Of a DNA stretch of 64,000 nt, positions 7,707-15,650 are shown in pieces. Both the position numbers and the translations under genes were made by a program. The DNA is from an uncultured Tenacibaculum sp. (lineage in GTDB: Bacteria; Bacteroidota; Bacteroidia; Flavobacteriales; Flavobacteriaceae). Position 1 is the stretch's first letter. Every line of letters starts with the position of its first letter. Location of the stretch: positions 124,001 through 188,000 of the forward strand of contig CANMWK010000009.1 of assembly GCA_947501615.1 (NCBI GenBank), written 5' to 3'. The notes below the pieces were generated by a model. The model was not told the DNA's origin. It searched no databases and worked only from the letters and a program-made list of their open reading frames with translations.

Positions 7707-8428
7707 TAATTTCAACATTAATTATTGCTATAATAGTTGCTTTTTTAGTTATACTATTTGCCGTGTTCCAACGGCGAAAAAATCAACTATTAAAAGAAAA
7801 ATCAGAAGAGAAGAAGCGTTATGAGCGAGAGTTAGCAGAAACACAAATAGAAATACGAGAAGAAACATTACGAAATATTAGTTGGGAGTTGCACGATAAT
7901 ATCGGGCAACTTCTTACTTTGGCTAAAATACAGTTGCAAAATGTAGGTTCAGAAAATTTAGATGAAATTTCAGATACCATTACAAAAAGTTTAAACGAAA
8001 TCCGTTCGCTATCGAAACTCATTAATCCAGAGTTTATAAAAAATATTACACTAAAAGAAGCCTTACAATTAGAAGTAGAGCGTTTTAATCGTTTGCAGTT
8101 TATACAAGCGAGCCTACAAATACAAGGCGAAGAAAAAGAATTAAACCAAAAACATGGCATTATTTTATTTAGAATTTTGCAAGAATTTTTCTCAAATACG
8201 ATAAAACATGCAAGAGGTTCTAAATTAGAAGTTTATTTAGGTTTTGGCGTGGAAATACTTACAATAAAAGCCATAGATAATGGCGTAGGTTTTAATATGG
8301 AAGAGATTCAAAAAAAAGGAATTGGATTAGAAAATATGAAAACCAGAGCCAAACTTATTAATGCGACGATAAATTTAGAATCGAAACCTAATATCGGTAC
8401 AGAATTAAATATTTATTACTATTTTTAG
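7679..8428 (+). CDS. sensor histidine kinase (HisKA_3 / NarL-type partner)
   Basis: A 249-aa kinase: one N-terminal TM (about 8-30), a short coiled coil (about 35-65), a HisKA_3 dimerisation domain with the phospho-acceptor His in SWELHDNIGQ (H72), and a HATPase domain with N-box QEFFSNTIKHA (about 168-178), DNGVGF (200-205) and GIGLENM (214-220). It autophosphorylates and passes phosphate to the LuxR-type regulator that starts 53 nt downstream. It has no sensor domain of its own, which fits reliance on the overlapping upstream membrane protein. Confidence 0.92.
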   Translation: MQQQGGEILIISTLIIAIIVAFLVILFAVFQRRKNQLLKEKSEEKKRYERELAETQIEIREETLRNISWELHDNIGQLLTLAKIQLQNVGSENLDEISDTITKSLNEIRSLSKLINPEFIKNITLKEALQLEVERFNRLQFIQASLQIQGEEKELNQKHGIILFRILQEFFSNTIKHARGSKLEVYLGFGVEILTIKAIDNGVGFNMEEIQKKGIGLENMKTRAKLINATINLESKPNIGTELNIYYYF

Positions 8429-8481
8429 GATGCGTAATCCCCTTATGCAGTAGTTATTATTAATTTATTAACCAGTAAACT

Positions 8482-9126
8482 ATGAAGTATTCAGTTGTTG
8501 TGGTAGACGATCATACGTTATTATCACAAGCTATTGAAGGCATGGTTAATACTTTCGATAAGTTTAAAGTATTATACACATGCAAAAACGGAGGGGAAGT
8601 GAAAGAAAAGTTTAAAGCTTCCCCCCGAAACATTCCAGACATTGTATTGGTCGATGTAAATATGCCAGTAATGAACGGTATAGAAACCACAGAATGGATT
8701 GTTGCCAATTACCCAGATGTACATGTTTTATCGCTTTCTGTTGAAGATGCCGATGGAACTATCCTTAAAATGTTAAAAGCAGGTGCTATAGGATACCTTT
8801 TAAAAGATACCCAAAAGGAAGTCTTAGAAAAGGCATTGCTAGAGATTATGGAAAATGGCTTTTATCATACTAGAAATGTTACGAATTTATTATTAGATTC
8901 GGTTTCAGGGAAAGGAAAAAGAAATCAAGTAAACTTTAAAGAAAATGAAATTAAGTTTATGCGATTGGCGTGTTCTGAACTTACCTACAAAGAAATAGCA
9001 GAAAAAATGTTTCTAAGTCCAAAAACTATTGATGGCTATCGAGATAGTTTATTTACTAAACTTGATGTTCGTAATAGAGTCGGATTGGTAATGTATGCCA
9101 TTAAAAATAAGATTTATACACCGTAG
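8482..9126 (+). CDS. response regulator, REC + LuxR-type HTH
   Basis: A 214-aa NarL/FixJ-class regulator. The receiver has the acidic pair in VVVDDH (9-10), phospho-acceptor Asp in VLVDVNMP (D58) and Lys in LLKDT. The C-terminal helix-turn-helix spans about 148-210 (LTYKEIAEKMFLSPKTIDGYR). It is the cognate partner of the kinase at 7679-8428 and ends the cluster; repeats follow immediately. Confidence 0.93.
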   Translation: MKYSVVVVDDHTLLSQAIEGMVNTFDKFKVLYTCKNGGEVKEKFKASPRNIPDIVLVDVNMPVMNGIETTEWIVANYPDVHVLSLSVEDADGTILKMLKAGAIGYLLKDTQKEVLEKALLEIMENGFYHTRNVTNLLLDSVSGKGKRNQVNFKENEIKFMRLACSELTYKEIAEKMFLSPKTIDGYRDSLFTKLDVRNRVGLVMYAIKNKIYTP

Positions 9127-9152
9127 TTTAGTTGTTGAGTACTGGGTGTGGG

Positions 9153-9278
9153 GTATTAAGTACAAAGTATTAAGTACTGAGTATAGAGTACAAAGCAGAG
9201 AGTAAAGAGTATTTTATACAAAACTAAGTACTCAGTACTTAATACTTTGTACTTAATACTGAATACTGAATACTCAAA
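9153..9278. repeat. 31-bp perfect inverted repeat plus heptamer run
   Basis: The 31 nt at 9153-9183 are exactly the reverse complement of 9229-9259, with a 45-nt loop. The arms consist of short words such as AAGTACTGAGTA and TTAATACTTTG. GAATACT units follow the right arm, which are the reverse complement of the heptamer at 4111. It lies directly after the response regulator and could terminate transcription, but there is no clean T-run, so it is listed as a repeat. Confidence 0.85.
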
Positions 9279-9301
9279 ACCGAATATTTGGTCATACTAT
9301 T

Positions 9302-9502
9302 CACATTTCGGTGCCAGAATTAGTTTTGCAATTCATATTTCGATGCTTGAGCTTAGCTTTTTGTAGCTCACATTTCGGTGCCAGAATTAGTTTTGTAATT
9401 CATATTTCGATGCTTGAACTTGGCTTTTTGTAGCTCACATTTCGGTGCCAGAATTAGTTTTGCAATTCATATTTCGGTGCCTGAGCCTAGTCGAAGGCAT
9501 AG
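9302..9502. repeat. 67-bp tandem repeat, three units
   Basis: Units begin at 9302, 9369 and 9436, each opening CACATTTCGGTGCCAGAATT and differing by a few substitutions. The third unit ends with GAGCCTAGTCGAAGGC in place of the TTTTTGTAGCT tail. There are no unique spacers, so it is not a CRISPR. It fills the gap between the response regulator and rbfA. Confidence 0.9.
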
Positions 9503-9540
9503 AAATGGTAATTCATAATTCATTATCCAGTATTTATCAA

Positions 9541-9548
9541 TAAATTTG
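9541..9548 (+). promoter_or_regulatory. -7 box TAAATTTG of rbfA
   Basis: Exact match to the Bacteroidetes -7 consensus TAnnTTTG. It ends only 4 nt before the rbfA ATG (9553), so the transcript would be leaderless or nearly so. No clear -33 TTTG at the expected distance. Confidence 0.5.
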
Positions 9549-9552
9549 CAGC

Positions 9553-9948
9553 ATGGAAGAAACGAATAGACAACGAAAGATAGCAGGCGTTTTACAAAAA
9601 GACTTAGTAGAAGTTTTACAACGAGCGGCTCAGGATGGAATGAAAGGTGTTATAATTTCTGTATCGAAAGTATCAGTTACAGCAGATTTAGGAGTTGCCA
9701 AAGTTTTTTTAAGTGTTTTCCCTTCAGATAAGCGAGATGAAATTATTGAAGGTGTGAAATCAAATACCCCATTAATTCGTCATGAGTTATCGCAACGCAC
9801 AAAAAATCAATTAAGAAGAATGCCAGAATTATTATTTTTTGGTGATGATAGTTTAGATTATATTGAGGAAATAGATAAGTCGTTAAAAGGAGAAGATGCT
9901 AATCCTATAAAAAATCCGGAAATATTACCACGTCGTCAAAAAAGATAA
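9553..9948 (+). CDS. rbfA: ribosome-binding factor A
   Basis: RbfA helps mature the 30S subunit by acting on the 5' end of 16S rRNA. The 131-aa protein shows the family's KH-like pattern: an N-terminal helix with RQRKIAGVLQKDLVEVL, a beta strand VSVTADLGVAKVFLSVFP, and LRRMPELLFFGDDSLDY near the end. Length is typical. It is followed after 40 nt by a LolC/E-like permease gene, a neighbour commonly seen in Flavobacteriia. Confidence 0.94.
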   Translation: MEETNRQRKIAGVLQKDLVEVLQRAAQDGMKGVIISVSKVSVTADLGVAKVFLSVFPSDKRDEIIEGVKSNTPLIRHELSQRTKNQLRRMPELLFFGDDSLDYIEEIDKSLKGEDANPIKNPEILPRRQKR

Positions 9949-9988
9949 TCGAGAATAATTGTTACATTGCCAATAATTTTAGTAACAA

Positions 9989-11188
9989 TTGAATTTTCCA
10001 TTTTACATAGCAAATCGCTACTTGCGTTCTAAAAATAGTACCAATGCTATTAATATAATTACCCTTATCGCTATGCTGGGTGTAATTATAGGTACTTTGG
10101 CATTGTTTATTATCCTATCAGGTTTTTCGGGTTTACGCACATTTAGTTATTCTTTGTTAGATAATGCCGATCCTGATATTAAAATTACGGCTAGTAAAGG
10201 GAAAAGTTTTGTGTACAACAAACCACTAGACGAAGCACTAGTGTCGAATCTTAATATTGCAGAATTTTCAAAAATTATAGAAGAACGCGCCTTTTTAAAA
10301 TACGGAGATAAAAACCATATTGCTTATATTAAAGGAGTAGACACGAATTATTTAAATGTATTACAAGTAGATGATTTACTTTGGAGAGGAAATTGGATTG
10401 ATCCTGATTTTAAGAATACTGCAGTTATTGGTTATGGTATTGATAGTAAATTGAGAATACAAAACTTCTTAAGACCTTTAGAGATTTTTATGCCTAGGGC
10501 AGGAACAGGAATTGTAAATCCGAATAGTGCTTACCGTTCTATAAATACACAAGTAGTAGGTGTTTATGGAGGAGGCTCAGAAGATTTTCAGAATAAATTT
10601 GTTTTTGTTGAATTGCATGTTGCTCAGCAATTATTAGGGTATAATAACGATAGAATTTCTGGTTTAGAACTAAAAATAAAAGACCCAGAAAAAGCTGAAG
10701 ATACTGCAGCAGTATTAAAAAAAGAGCTAGGAGATCGTTATAAAGTACAAACCCGTGCAGAACTTAATGAATTGATCTTAAAAGTAATCAATACAGAGAA
10801 TTTTGTATCGTATCTTTTATTTACTTTAATCGTAATTATAGCATTATTCAATTTAATAGGCGCTATAATTATGATGGTTATTGATAAGCGTAAAAACTTA
10901 AAAACCTTATTAAATTTAGGAGCTACGGTAAAAGATATAAAGCGAATATTTGTGTTACAAGGATTTTTACTTTGTATAGTTGGTATGGTAATAGGGGTGT
11001 TTTTAGGAATAATTTTAGTGCTTCTACAAAACCATTACGGATGGGTGAGAATTAATTCAGAATTGGCCTATCCTGTAGAGTTTAGATGGTTTAATCTATT
11101 CACAGTGATGGCAACTATTTTAATATTAGGATTTATTGCTTCTAAAATTGCAAGTAGTAGAATTTCAAAAGGATTTATAGAAAAATAG
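9989..11188 (+). CDS. FtsX-like ABC permease, LolC/LolE type
   Basis: A 399-aa MacB/LolE-type permease: an N-terminal cytoplasmic helix, TM1 at about 22-45, a periplasmic domain of about 215 residues, and three C-terminal TMs with DKRKNLKTLLNLGATVKDIKRIF between TM2 and TM3. Together with a LolD-like ATPase, such proteins extract lipoproteins from the inner membrane. No ATPase gene is in the window. Start codon TTG at 9989: the N-terminus MNFPFYIANRYL aligns with the usual start of this family and no upstream ATG is in frame nearby. Confidence 0.88.
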   Translation: MNFPFYIANRYLRSKNSTNAINIITLIAMLGVIIGTLALFIILSGFSGLRTFSYSLLDNADPDIKITASKGKSFVYNKPLDEALVSNLNIAEFSKIIEERAFLKYGDKNHIAYIKGVDTNYLNVLQVDDLLWRGNWIDPDFKNTAVIGYGIDSKLRIQNFLRPLEIFMPRAGTGIVNPNSAYRSINTQVVGVYGGGSEDFQNKFVFVELHVAQQLLGYNNDRISGLELKIKDPEKAEDTAAVLKKELGDRYKVQTRAELNELILKVINTENFVSYLLFTLIVIIALFNLIGAIIMMVIDKRKNLKTLLNLGATVKDIKRIFVLQGFLLCIVGMVIGVFLGIILVLLQNHYGWVRINSELAYPVEFRWFNLFTVMATILILGFIASKIASSRISKGFIEK

Positions 11189-11265
11189 AATCAAATACTA
11201 AAAATGATTCCTATTTTCAAATAGTAAATATTATGTATTACGATAATTTTAGTCGTTAATCGTAT

Positions 11266-11352
11266 AAAACCCAGCGCTAGGATATGTTATAATTACAACC
11301 GTTACATGTTTCTTTTTAGTGACCTATTTTTCAAGATTTACTTTATGTTTCA
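11266..11352. repeat. 85-nt direct repeat, copy 1
   Basis: Shares a long matching block with 11941-12025 (CCAGCGCT followed by TACATGTTTCTTTTTAGTG and TTCAAGATTTACTTTATG). The sequence just upstream (TTAATCGTATAA) also occurs at about 23603-23614, downstream of the Crp/Fnr gene. Confidence 0.8.
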
Positions 11353-11499
11353 TGTCTGTGGATGTGTGTATGTTGAATCTAAGTATAAAGACTTAAACGA
11401 TTCATTCATTTACAATTATAAGACACAACTCTTTTTAAAAAGTCACATATTCTTTTGTGAGTCATATGAATTACGGATGAAAATTTTGTGAAATGGCTT

Positions 11500-11633
11500 C
11501 ATTGTAACGCTTGAGCTTGGACTGAGCGAAGCAAAGTCGGAGTAAAGCAATCTATATATTGAAATCTTATAATTTATTTCTAGCCATCAATAAATAGATT
11601 ACTTCATTTCGTTATACTACATTCGTGATGACG
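11500..11633. repeat. degenerate copy of the palindromic GIY-YIG-associated unit
   Basis: Matches the units at 4281-5404 in layout: a left arm of the CTTGAG variant with AGTAAAGCAATCT, and a right arm TAAATAGATTACTTCATT...ATTCGTGATGACG. It is more diverged than the clustered units. It stands alone without a nuclease gene nearby. Confidence 0.8.
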
Positions 11634-11706
11634 GTTTTTATTAATGTGCGAAAAAAATAACTGTAATACGATTTTTGGGATATAATTTTGTATAAATGTT
11701 TCTGTC

Positions 11707-11849
11707 ACTTCGAGTGAAATTATTCATAATGGAATGAAGAATAATTTTTTATCGAGAAGTAGTCGAATTGTTCTCGATACATTTTATACTACGTTGACAC
11801 TTCGAAAAAAATACTCGAACTGATGTATGCGAAAAAACTAATCGTAAAT
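11707..11849. repeat. dispersed intergenic repeat, copy 2 (about 143 bp)
   Basis: Pairs with 3526-3667 in the same orientation. Both keep the internal hairpin TATCGAGAA/TTCTCGATA and the tail GCGAAAAAACTAA. Confidence 0.8.
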
Positions 11850-11940
11850 AGTATTACACAAGCAAAACAATAGCTTTTAAATATACTATTCAAAAATTGC
11901 TTAGCATACAGATAAAAATGAAGTAGAAAACCGAAAAATA

Positions 11941-12025
11941 TAAACCAGCGCTGGTAATTATTTTTTCCATTATATACATGTTTCTTTTTAGTGATCTATT
12001 ATTTCAAGATTTACTTTATGTTTCA
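11941..12025. repeat. 85-nt direct repeat, copy 2
   Basis: Second copy of the repeat at 11266-11352. Here the first part forms the perfect palindrome CCAGCGCTGG (11945-11954). Confidence 0.8.
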
Positions 12026-12212
12026 CATATATAAGTAAAAATGGATTAATTAATTGTAAATAATTAGGGATTATTAAAAACTAACTAACACTTCAAAAGT
12101 ACTACAGTAAATTGAATTGTATTCTTATTTTAAGGTGCAATTAAAATAGCTATCGGTAAATGGTTCTTTGTTTTAGATGAACTACATAAAGCAATACCAA
12201 ACACTAAAATAG

Positions 12213-13214
12213 TTATTTAAATTCTGGAATTTGAGTATCTCCAAATGTATTTTCAATTTCAGTAAATGCATTAAATACATCTTGAGGATCGTCGGAAGTA
12301 ACCAGTTTTAGGCGATATTCTTTAAAATGAGGAATACCTTTAAAATAATTGGTATAATGCCTACGAGTTTCAACAACACCTAAGTGTTCTCCTTTCCAAT
12401 CTATAGACATTTGTAAATGACGACGTGCTACTTCAACACGCTCTGCAATTGTTGGTTTAGGTAAATGTTCGCCAGTTTCAAAAAAGTGTTTTACTTCATT
12501 AAAAAACCAAGGATATCCTATAGAAGCCCTACCAATCATAGCGCCATCAAGTCCATAAGAATCGCGCATTTCCATTGCTTTTTCAGGAGAATCTACATCA
12601 CCATTTCCAAAAACAGGAATATGCATTCTTGGGTTGTTTTTCACATCAGCAATTGGTCTCCAATCGGCAGAACCTTTGTACATTTGAGCACGAGTACGAC
12701 CATGAATAGAAATCGCTTTAATTCCAACATCTTGCAAGCGTTCAGCAACTTCAACAATTCGAATAGAATCATGGTCCCAACCTAAACGGGTTTTAACGGT
12801 AACAGGTAAACTTGTGTGTTTTACCATAGCTTCGGTAAGCTTAACCATTAAATCGATATCCTTTAAAATACCAGCTCCAGCACCTTTAGAAACTACTTTT
12901 TTAACAGGGCAACCAAAATTGATATCAATAATATCAGGTTTTGTTTTTTCTACAATTTCTATAGAACGTAACATAGAATCCATATTAGCACCAAAAATTT
13001 GAATACCAACAGGACGCTCTTTTTCGTAAATATCCAGTTTAATAACACTTTTCGCAGCATCACGAATTAAACCTTCCGAAGAAATGAATTCAGTGTACAC
13101 TACGTCTGCACCATTTTCTTTACACAATGCTCTAAAAGGAGGATCACTTACATCTTCCATAGGCGCTAAAAGCAATGGAAAATCAGGTAGTTCTATGTTA
13201 TCTATCTTTACCAT
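12213..13214 (-). CDS. dusB: tRNA-dihydrouridine synthase (DusB family)
   Basis: FMN-dependent enzyme that reduces uridines in tRNA D-loops. The 333-aa TIM-barrel protein has LLLAPMEDVSDPPFR at the FMN-binding N-terminus, the catalytic Cys in DINFGCPVKKV (C102), TVKTRLGWD, the His of SIHGRTRAQ and the GNGDV/GAMIGRA phosphate-binding motifs. Start and length agree with the family. It is monocistronic, divergent from the Lgt-like gene; minus-strand -7 box TAATTTTG lies at 13238-13231. Confidence 0.94.
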   Translation of the reverse strand: MVKIDNIELPDFPLLLAPMEDVSDPPFRALCKENGADVVYTEFISSEGLIRDAAKSVIKLDIYEKERPVGIQIFGANMDSMLRSIEIVEKTKPDIIDINFGCPVKKVVSKGAGAGILKDIDLMVKLTEAMVKHTSLPVTVKTRLGWDHDSIRIVEVAERLQDVGIKAISIHGRTRAQMYKGSADWRPIADVKNNPRMHIPVFGNGDVDSPEKAMEMRDSYGLDGAMIGRASIGYPWFFNEVKHFFETGEHLPKPTIAERVEVARRHLQMSIDWKGEHLGVVETRRHYTNYFKGIPHFKEYRLKLVTSDDPQDVFNAFTEIENTFGDTQIPEFK

Positions 13215-13230
13215 AATTCAAAAATCATTG

Positions 13231-13238
13231 CAAAATTA
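13231..13238 (-). promoter_or_regulatory. -7 box TAATTTTG of dusB
   Basis: Exact TAnnTTTG match on the minus strand, about 16 nt upstream of the dusB ATG. No clear -33 element. Confidence 0.45.
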
Positions 13239-13262
13239 CTGTTTTTTTATAGAATGATTTTA

Positions 13263-13270
13263 TAAGTTTG
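13263..13270 (+). promoter_or_regulatory. -7 box TAAGTTTG of the Lgt-like/radical SAM operon
   Basis: Exact TAnnTTTG match 19 nt upstream of the TTG start at 13290, back to back with the dusB -7 box. No clear -33 element. Confidence 0.45.
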
Positions 13271-13289
13271 AATTCATCTAAAAAATAAA

Positions 13290-14030
13290 TTGTTGGAAAT
13301 TCCTTTCGAACCTATACTTTTTGGTAGTAAGATTAACATTCATCTGATATTAGAATATGCAGCTTTTTTTCTAGGATATCGATATTATGCATTTTTAAAA
13401 AAGAAATCCAATGATCAAATTCCGTCAGAAAATCGATTGTATATTATTTTAGGTGCTGCAATTGGTGCATTTGTTGGGTCTCGTTTCGTAGGTTTTTTAG
13501 AACATCCATTTATTACTTCAGAAAAATCACTGTTCTATATTTTTAATGTAAAAACCATTATGGGTGGTTTGTTTGGAGGTTTATTGGGAGTTGAAATTTC
13601 AAAAAAAATGATTGGAGAAAAACAATCCTCAGGAGATTTATTCACCTTACCAATAATCCTTGGGATTTTTATTGGTAGAATAGGGTGTTTTTTAACAGGG
13701 ATAAACGAATTTACCTACGGAAAAGAAACTTCATTTTTCATGGGGATGGATTTAGGAGACGGTATTTTACGACATCCTTTAGCTTTGTATGAACTTCTAT
13801 TTTTATTGATGTTATTTTTCTTACTGAAATCTATTCAGGGAAAGCTTACTGAAAACGGAGCGTTGTTTAAATGTTTTATGGTGAGCTATTTCGGTTTCCG
13901 TTTTTGTATTGAATTCTTAAAACCGAATGCGTTTTTTGTATTTGGATTAAGCTCCATTCAAATATTATGTATAACTTGTTGGTTATATTATTATAAATTT
14001 ATTTTAAAAGCTGTGAAATATGCCCGTTAG
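13290..14030 (+). CDS. divergent prolipoprotein diacylglyceryl transferase (Lgt)-like membrane protein
   Basis: A 246-aa protein with about seven TMs and clear Lgt architecture: GGLFGGLLG (92-100), GRIGCFLTG (129-137), RHPLALYE (161-168) and FRFCIEFLKPN (203-213). Lgt moves diacylglycerol from phosphatidylglycerol to lipoprotein cysteines. The Lgt-signature Arg (R130) and the C-terminal R204/E208 pair are kept. The His of the usual SFHGG motif is replaced by the LFGG context, the Asn of GRIGNF is Cys133, and the Glu of NGE is absent. It is therefore unlikely to be the housekeeping Lgt. Start is TTG (13290). Its end overlaps the radical SAM gene by 11 nt, implying coupled synthesis; a lipid-linked substrate is inferred. 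Confidence 0.78.
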   Translation: MLEIPFEPILFGSKINIHLILEYAAFFLGYRYYAFLKKKSNDQIPSENRLYIILGAAIGAFVGSRFVGFLEHPFITSEKSLFYIFNVKTIMGGLFGGLLGVEISKKMIGEKQSSGDLFTLPIILGIFIGRIGCFLTGINEFTYGKETSFFMGMDLGDGILRHPLALYELLFLLMLFFLLKSIQGKLTENGALFKCFMVSYFGFRFCIEFLKPNAFFVFGLSSIQILCITCWLYYYKFILKAVKYAR

Positions 14031-15411
14031 AAAATATACTTATTACGATTTTACATTGAGTTTATGTCCTGAGTGCTTAAGAAGAGTAGATGCTAAAATT
14101 GTTTTTGAAGATGATAAGGTATACATGTTAAAACGTTGCCCAGAACATGGAGCTTCGAAAGTTTTAATAGCAGATGATATAGAATATTACAAGAATATCA
14201 GAAATTATAATAAACCATCGGAAACACCGTATACTTTCAATACGAAGACACATTATGGTTGTCCGTACGATTGTGGCTTATGTCCAGATCACGAACAGCA
14301 TTCTTGCTTAACTGTTTTAGAAGTTACAGATCGATGTAATTTAACTTGTCCGACCTGCTACGCAGGTTCTTCACCAACTTACGGGAGACACCGAACTTTA
14401 GAAGAGGTGAAAAAAATGTTAGATACCATTGTGAAAAACGAAAAGGAGCCAGATGTCGTCCAGATCAGTGGGGGAGAGCCAACAGTACATCCTCAGTTTT
14501 TTGAAATTTTAGACTACGCTAAAACTTTACCTATTCGTCATTTAATGTTAAATACGAATGGAATAAAAATTGCGAAGGATAAAGATTTTGTGAAACGGTT
14601 AAAAAGTTATACTCCTGATTTTGAGGTGTACCTCCAATTCGATTCATTTAAAGATGAGGTTTTACAGCAAATGCGAGGTGCAGATTTATCTGAGATTAGA
14701 AAGCAAGCAATAGCAAACCTAAATGAAGTTAATTTATCAACGACCTTAGTGGTAACACTTCAAAAAGGATTGAATGATGATGAAATCGGAAAAATTATTG
14801 AATATGCCTTGCAACAGCAATGCGTTCGAGGTGTTACGTTTCAACCGACACAAATAGCTGGACGATTAGAAAATTTTAATCCTGAGAAAGATCGACTGAC
14901 TTTGACTGAAGTTCGAAGAAAAATATTAGAACAATCTCCTGTTTTTAATACTGATGATTTAATTCCAGTTCCTTGTAATCCAGATGCCTTGGTGATGGGA
15001 TATGCGTTAAAGTTAGGGGGAGAAGTCTTTCCGTTAACTCGTTATGTGAATCCAGCAGATTTATTAGATAATAGTAAAAATACAATTGTTTACGAGCAAG
15101 ATGAGCAGTTGCATGGAAAAATGATTGAATTGTTTAGTACAGGGAATTCTGTAGAAACAGCACAAGAAAACTTAAAGTCAATTATGTGTTGTTTGCCTAA
15201 TATAGATGCTCCTAATTTAGGATATGATAACTTGTTTAGAATTATCATAATGCAATTTATAGATGCTTATAATTTTGATGTGAGAGCTATTAAGAAGTCA
15301 TGTGTTCATATTGTGGACAAAGATTATAAAATTATTCCATTTGAAACCATGAATTTGTTTTATAGAGACGATAAAAAACAACGATTAGAAGAGCTTAAAG
15401 CAGAAATGTGA
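14020..15411 (+). CDS. radical SAM enzyme of the COG1964 / tetraether-synthase-like family
   Basis: A 463-aa protein. It has an N-terminal zinc-ribbon-like region (CPEC at 16-19, CPEHG at 40-44), a second Cys set GCPYDCGLCPDHEQHSC (80-96), and the radical SAM cluster motif CNLTCPTC (106-113, CxxxCxxC). ISGGEPTVHPQ follows, and C-terminal Cys residues in VPCNPD and IMCCLPN. This layout is that of COG1964, which includes the archaeal enzyme Tes (MJ0619/MA_1486) that joins lipid tails into tetraethers. What the Bacteroidetes members do is not known to me. The 11-nt overlap with the Lgt-like gene supports a lipid or lipid-anchored substrate (inference). Its TGA overlaps the next ATG. Confidence 0.85.
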   Translation: MPVRKYTYYDFTLSLCPECLRRVDAKIVFEDDKVYMLKRCPEHGASKVLIADDIEYYKNIRNYNKPSETPYTFNTKTHYGCPYDCGLCPDHEQHSCLTVLEVTDRCNLTCPTCYAGSSPTYGRHRTLEEVKKMLDTIVKNEKEPDVVQISGGEPTVHPQFFEILDYAKTLPIRHLMLNTNGIKIAKDKDFVKRLKSYTPDFEVYLQFDSFKDEVLQQMRGADLSEIRKQAIANLNEVNLSTTLVVTLQKGLNDDEIGKIIEYALQQQCVRGVTFQPTQIAGRLENFNPEKDRLTLTEVRRKILEQSPVFNTDDLIPVPCNPDALVMGYALKLGGEVFPLTRYVNPADLLDNSKNTIVYEQDEQLHGKMIELFSTGNSVETAQENLKSIMCCLPNIDAPNLGYDNLFRIIIMQFIDAYNFDVRAIKKSCVHIVDKDYKIIPFETMNLFYRDDKKQRLEELKAEM

Positions 15412-15587
15412 TGACTTCGATATGGTTTGTATTATTTGTACTCTTAATAATGATTCTGCCTTTTTTTCTTTTCATTATAGAAGGTGTGAAAATTTATAAA
15501 AAAAGAAGAATTGAATCGTTAATATTATTTGTATTAGCAATATTATATTTTGTTTTTTTAAAAGAATTTTTACCGAATTTCATTTAA
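15411..15587 (+). CDS. 58-aa two-TM membrane protein
   Basis: A short frame beginning with ATG overlapping the radical SAM stop (TGATG), which strongly suggests real coupled translation. The product has two hydrophobic stretches (about 4-23 and 36-51) around a basic loop KIYKKRRIE. The layout is the same as the next three small proteins (TM, Lys/Arg-rich turn, TM) but it lacks their Gly-Cys ending. Function unknown. Confidence 0.62.
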   Translation: MTSIWFVLFVLLIMILPFFLFIIEGVKIYKKRRIESLILFVLAILYFVFLKEFLPNFI

Positions 15588-15650
15588 TAAAATAGATGAT
15601 TCTTTAAAGTAATGTTTTAATAACTTGTAATAAACTAAAAAAGAGAGTAT

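Larger units (their letters stand above)
11189..12212. other. repeat-filled intergenic kilobase
   Basis: No supported gene; the 61-codon frame at 11306-11491 lies across one of the repeats and is not credible. The region holds two copies of an 85-nt repeat (11266 and 11941), one degenerate palindromic unit (11500-11633) and one copy of the 142-bp dispersed repeat (11707-11849). The rest is AT-rich spacer up to the end of dusB. Confidence 0.75.

Noticed and set aside
9302..9502. Possible CRISPR-like array in the 67-bp repeats
   Set aside because: Contiguous tandem units with no spacers.
11306..11491. 61-codon open frame
   Set aside because: It runs across one copy of an 85-nt intergenic repeat, has no promoter or family match, and the second repeat copy does not preserve the frame.
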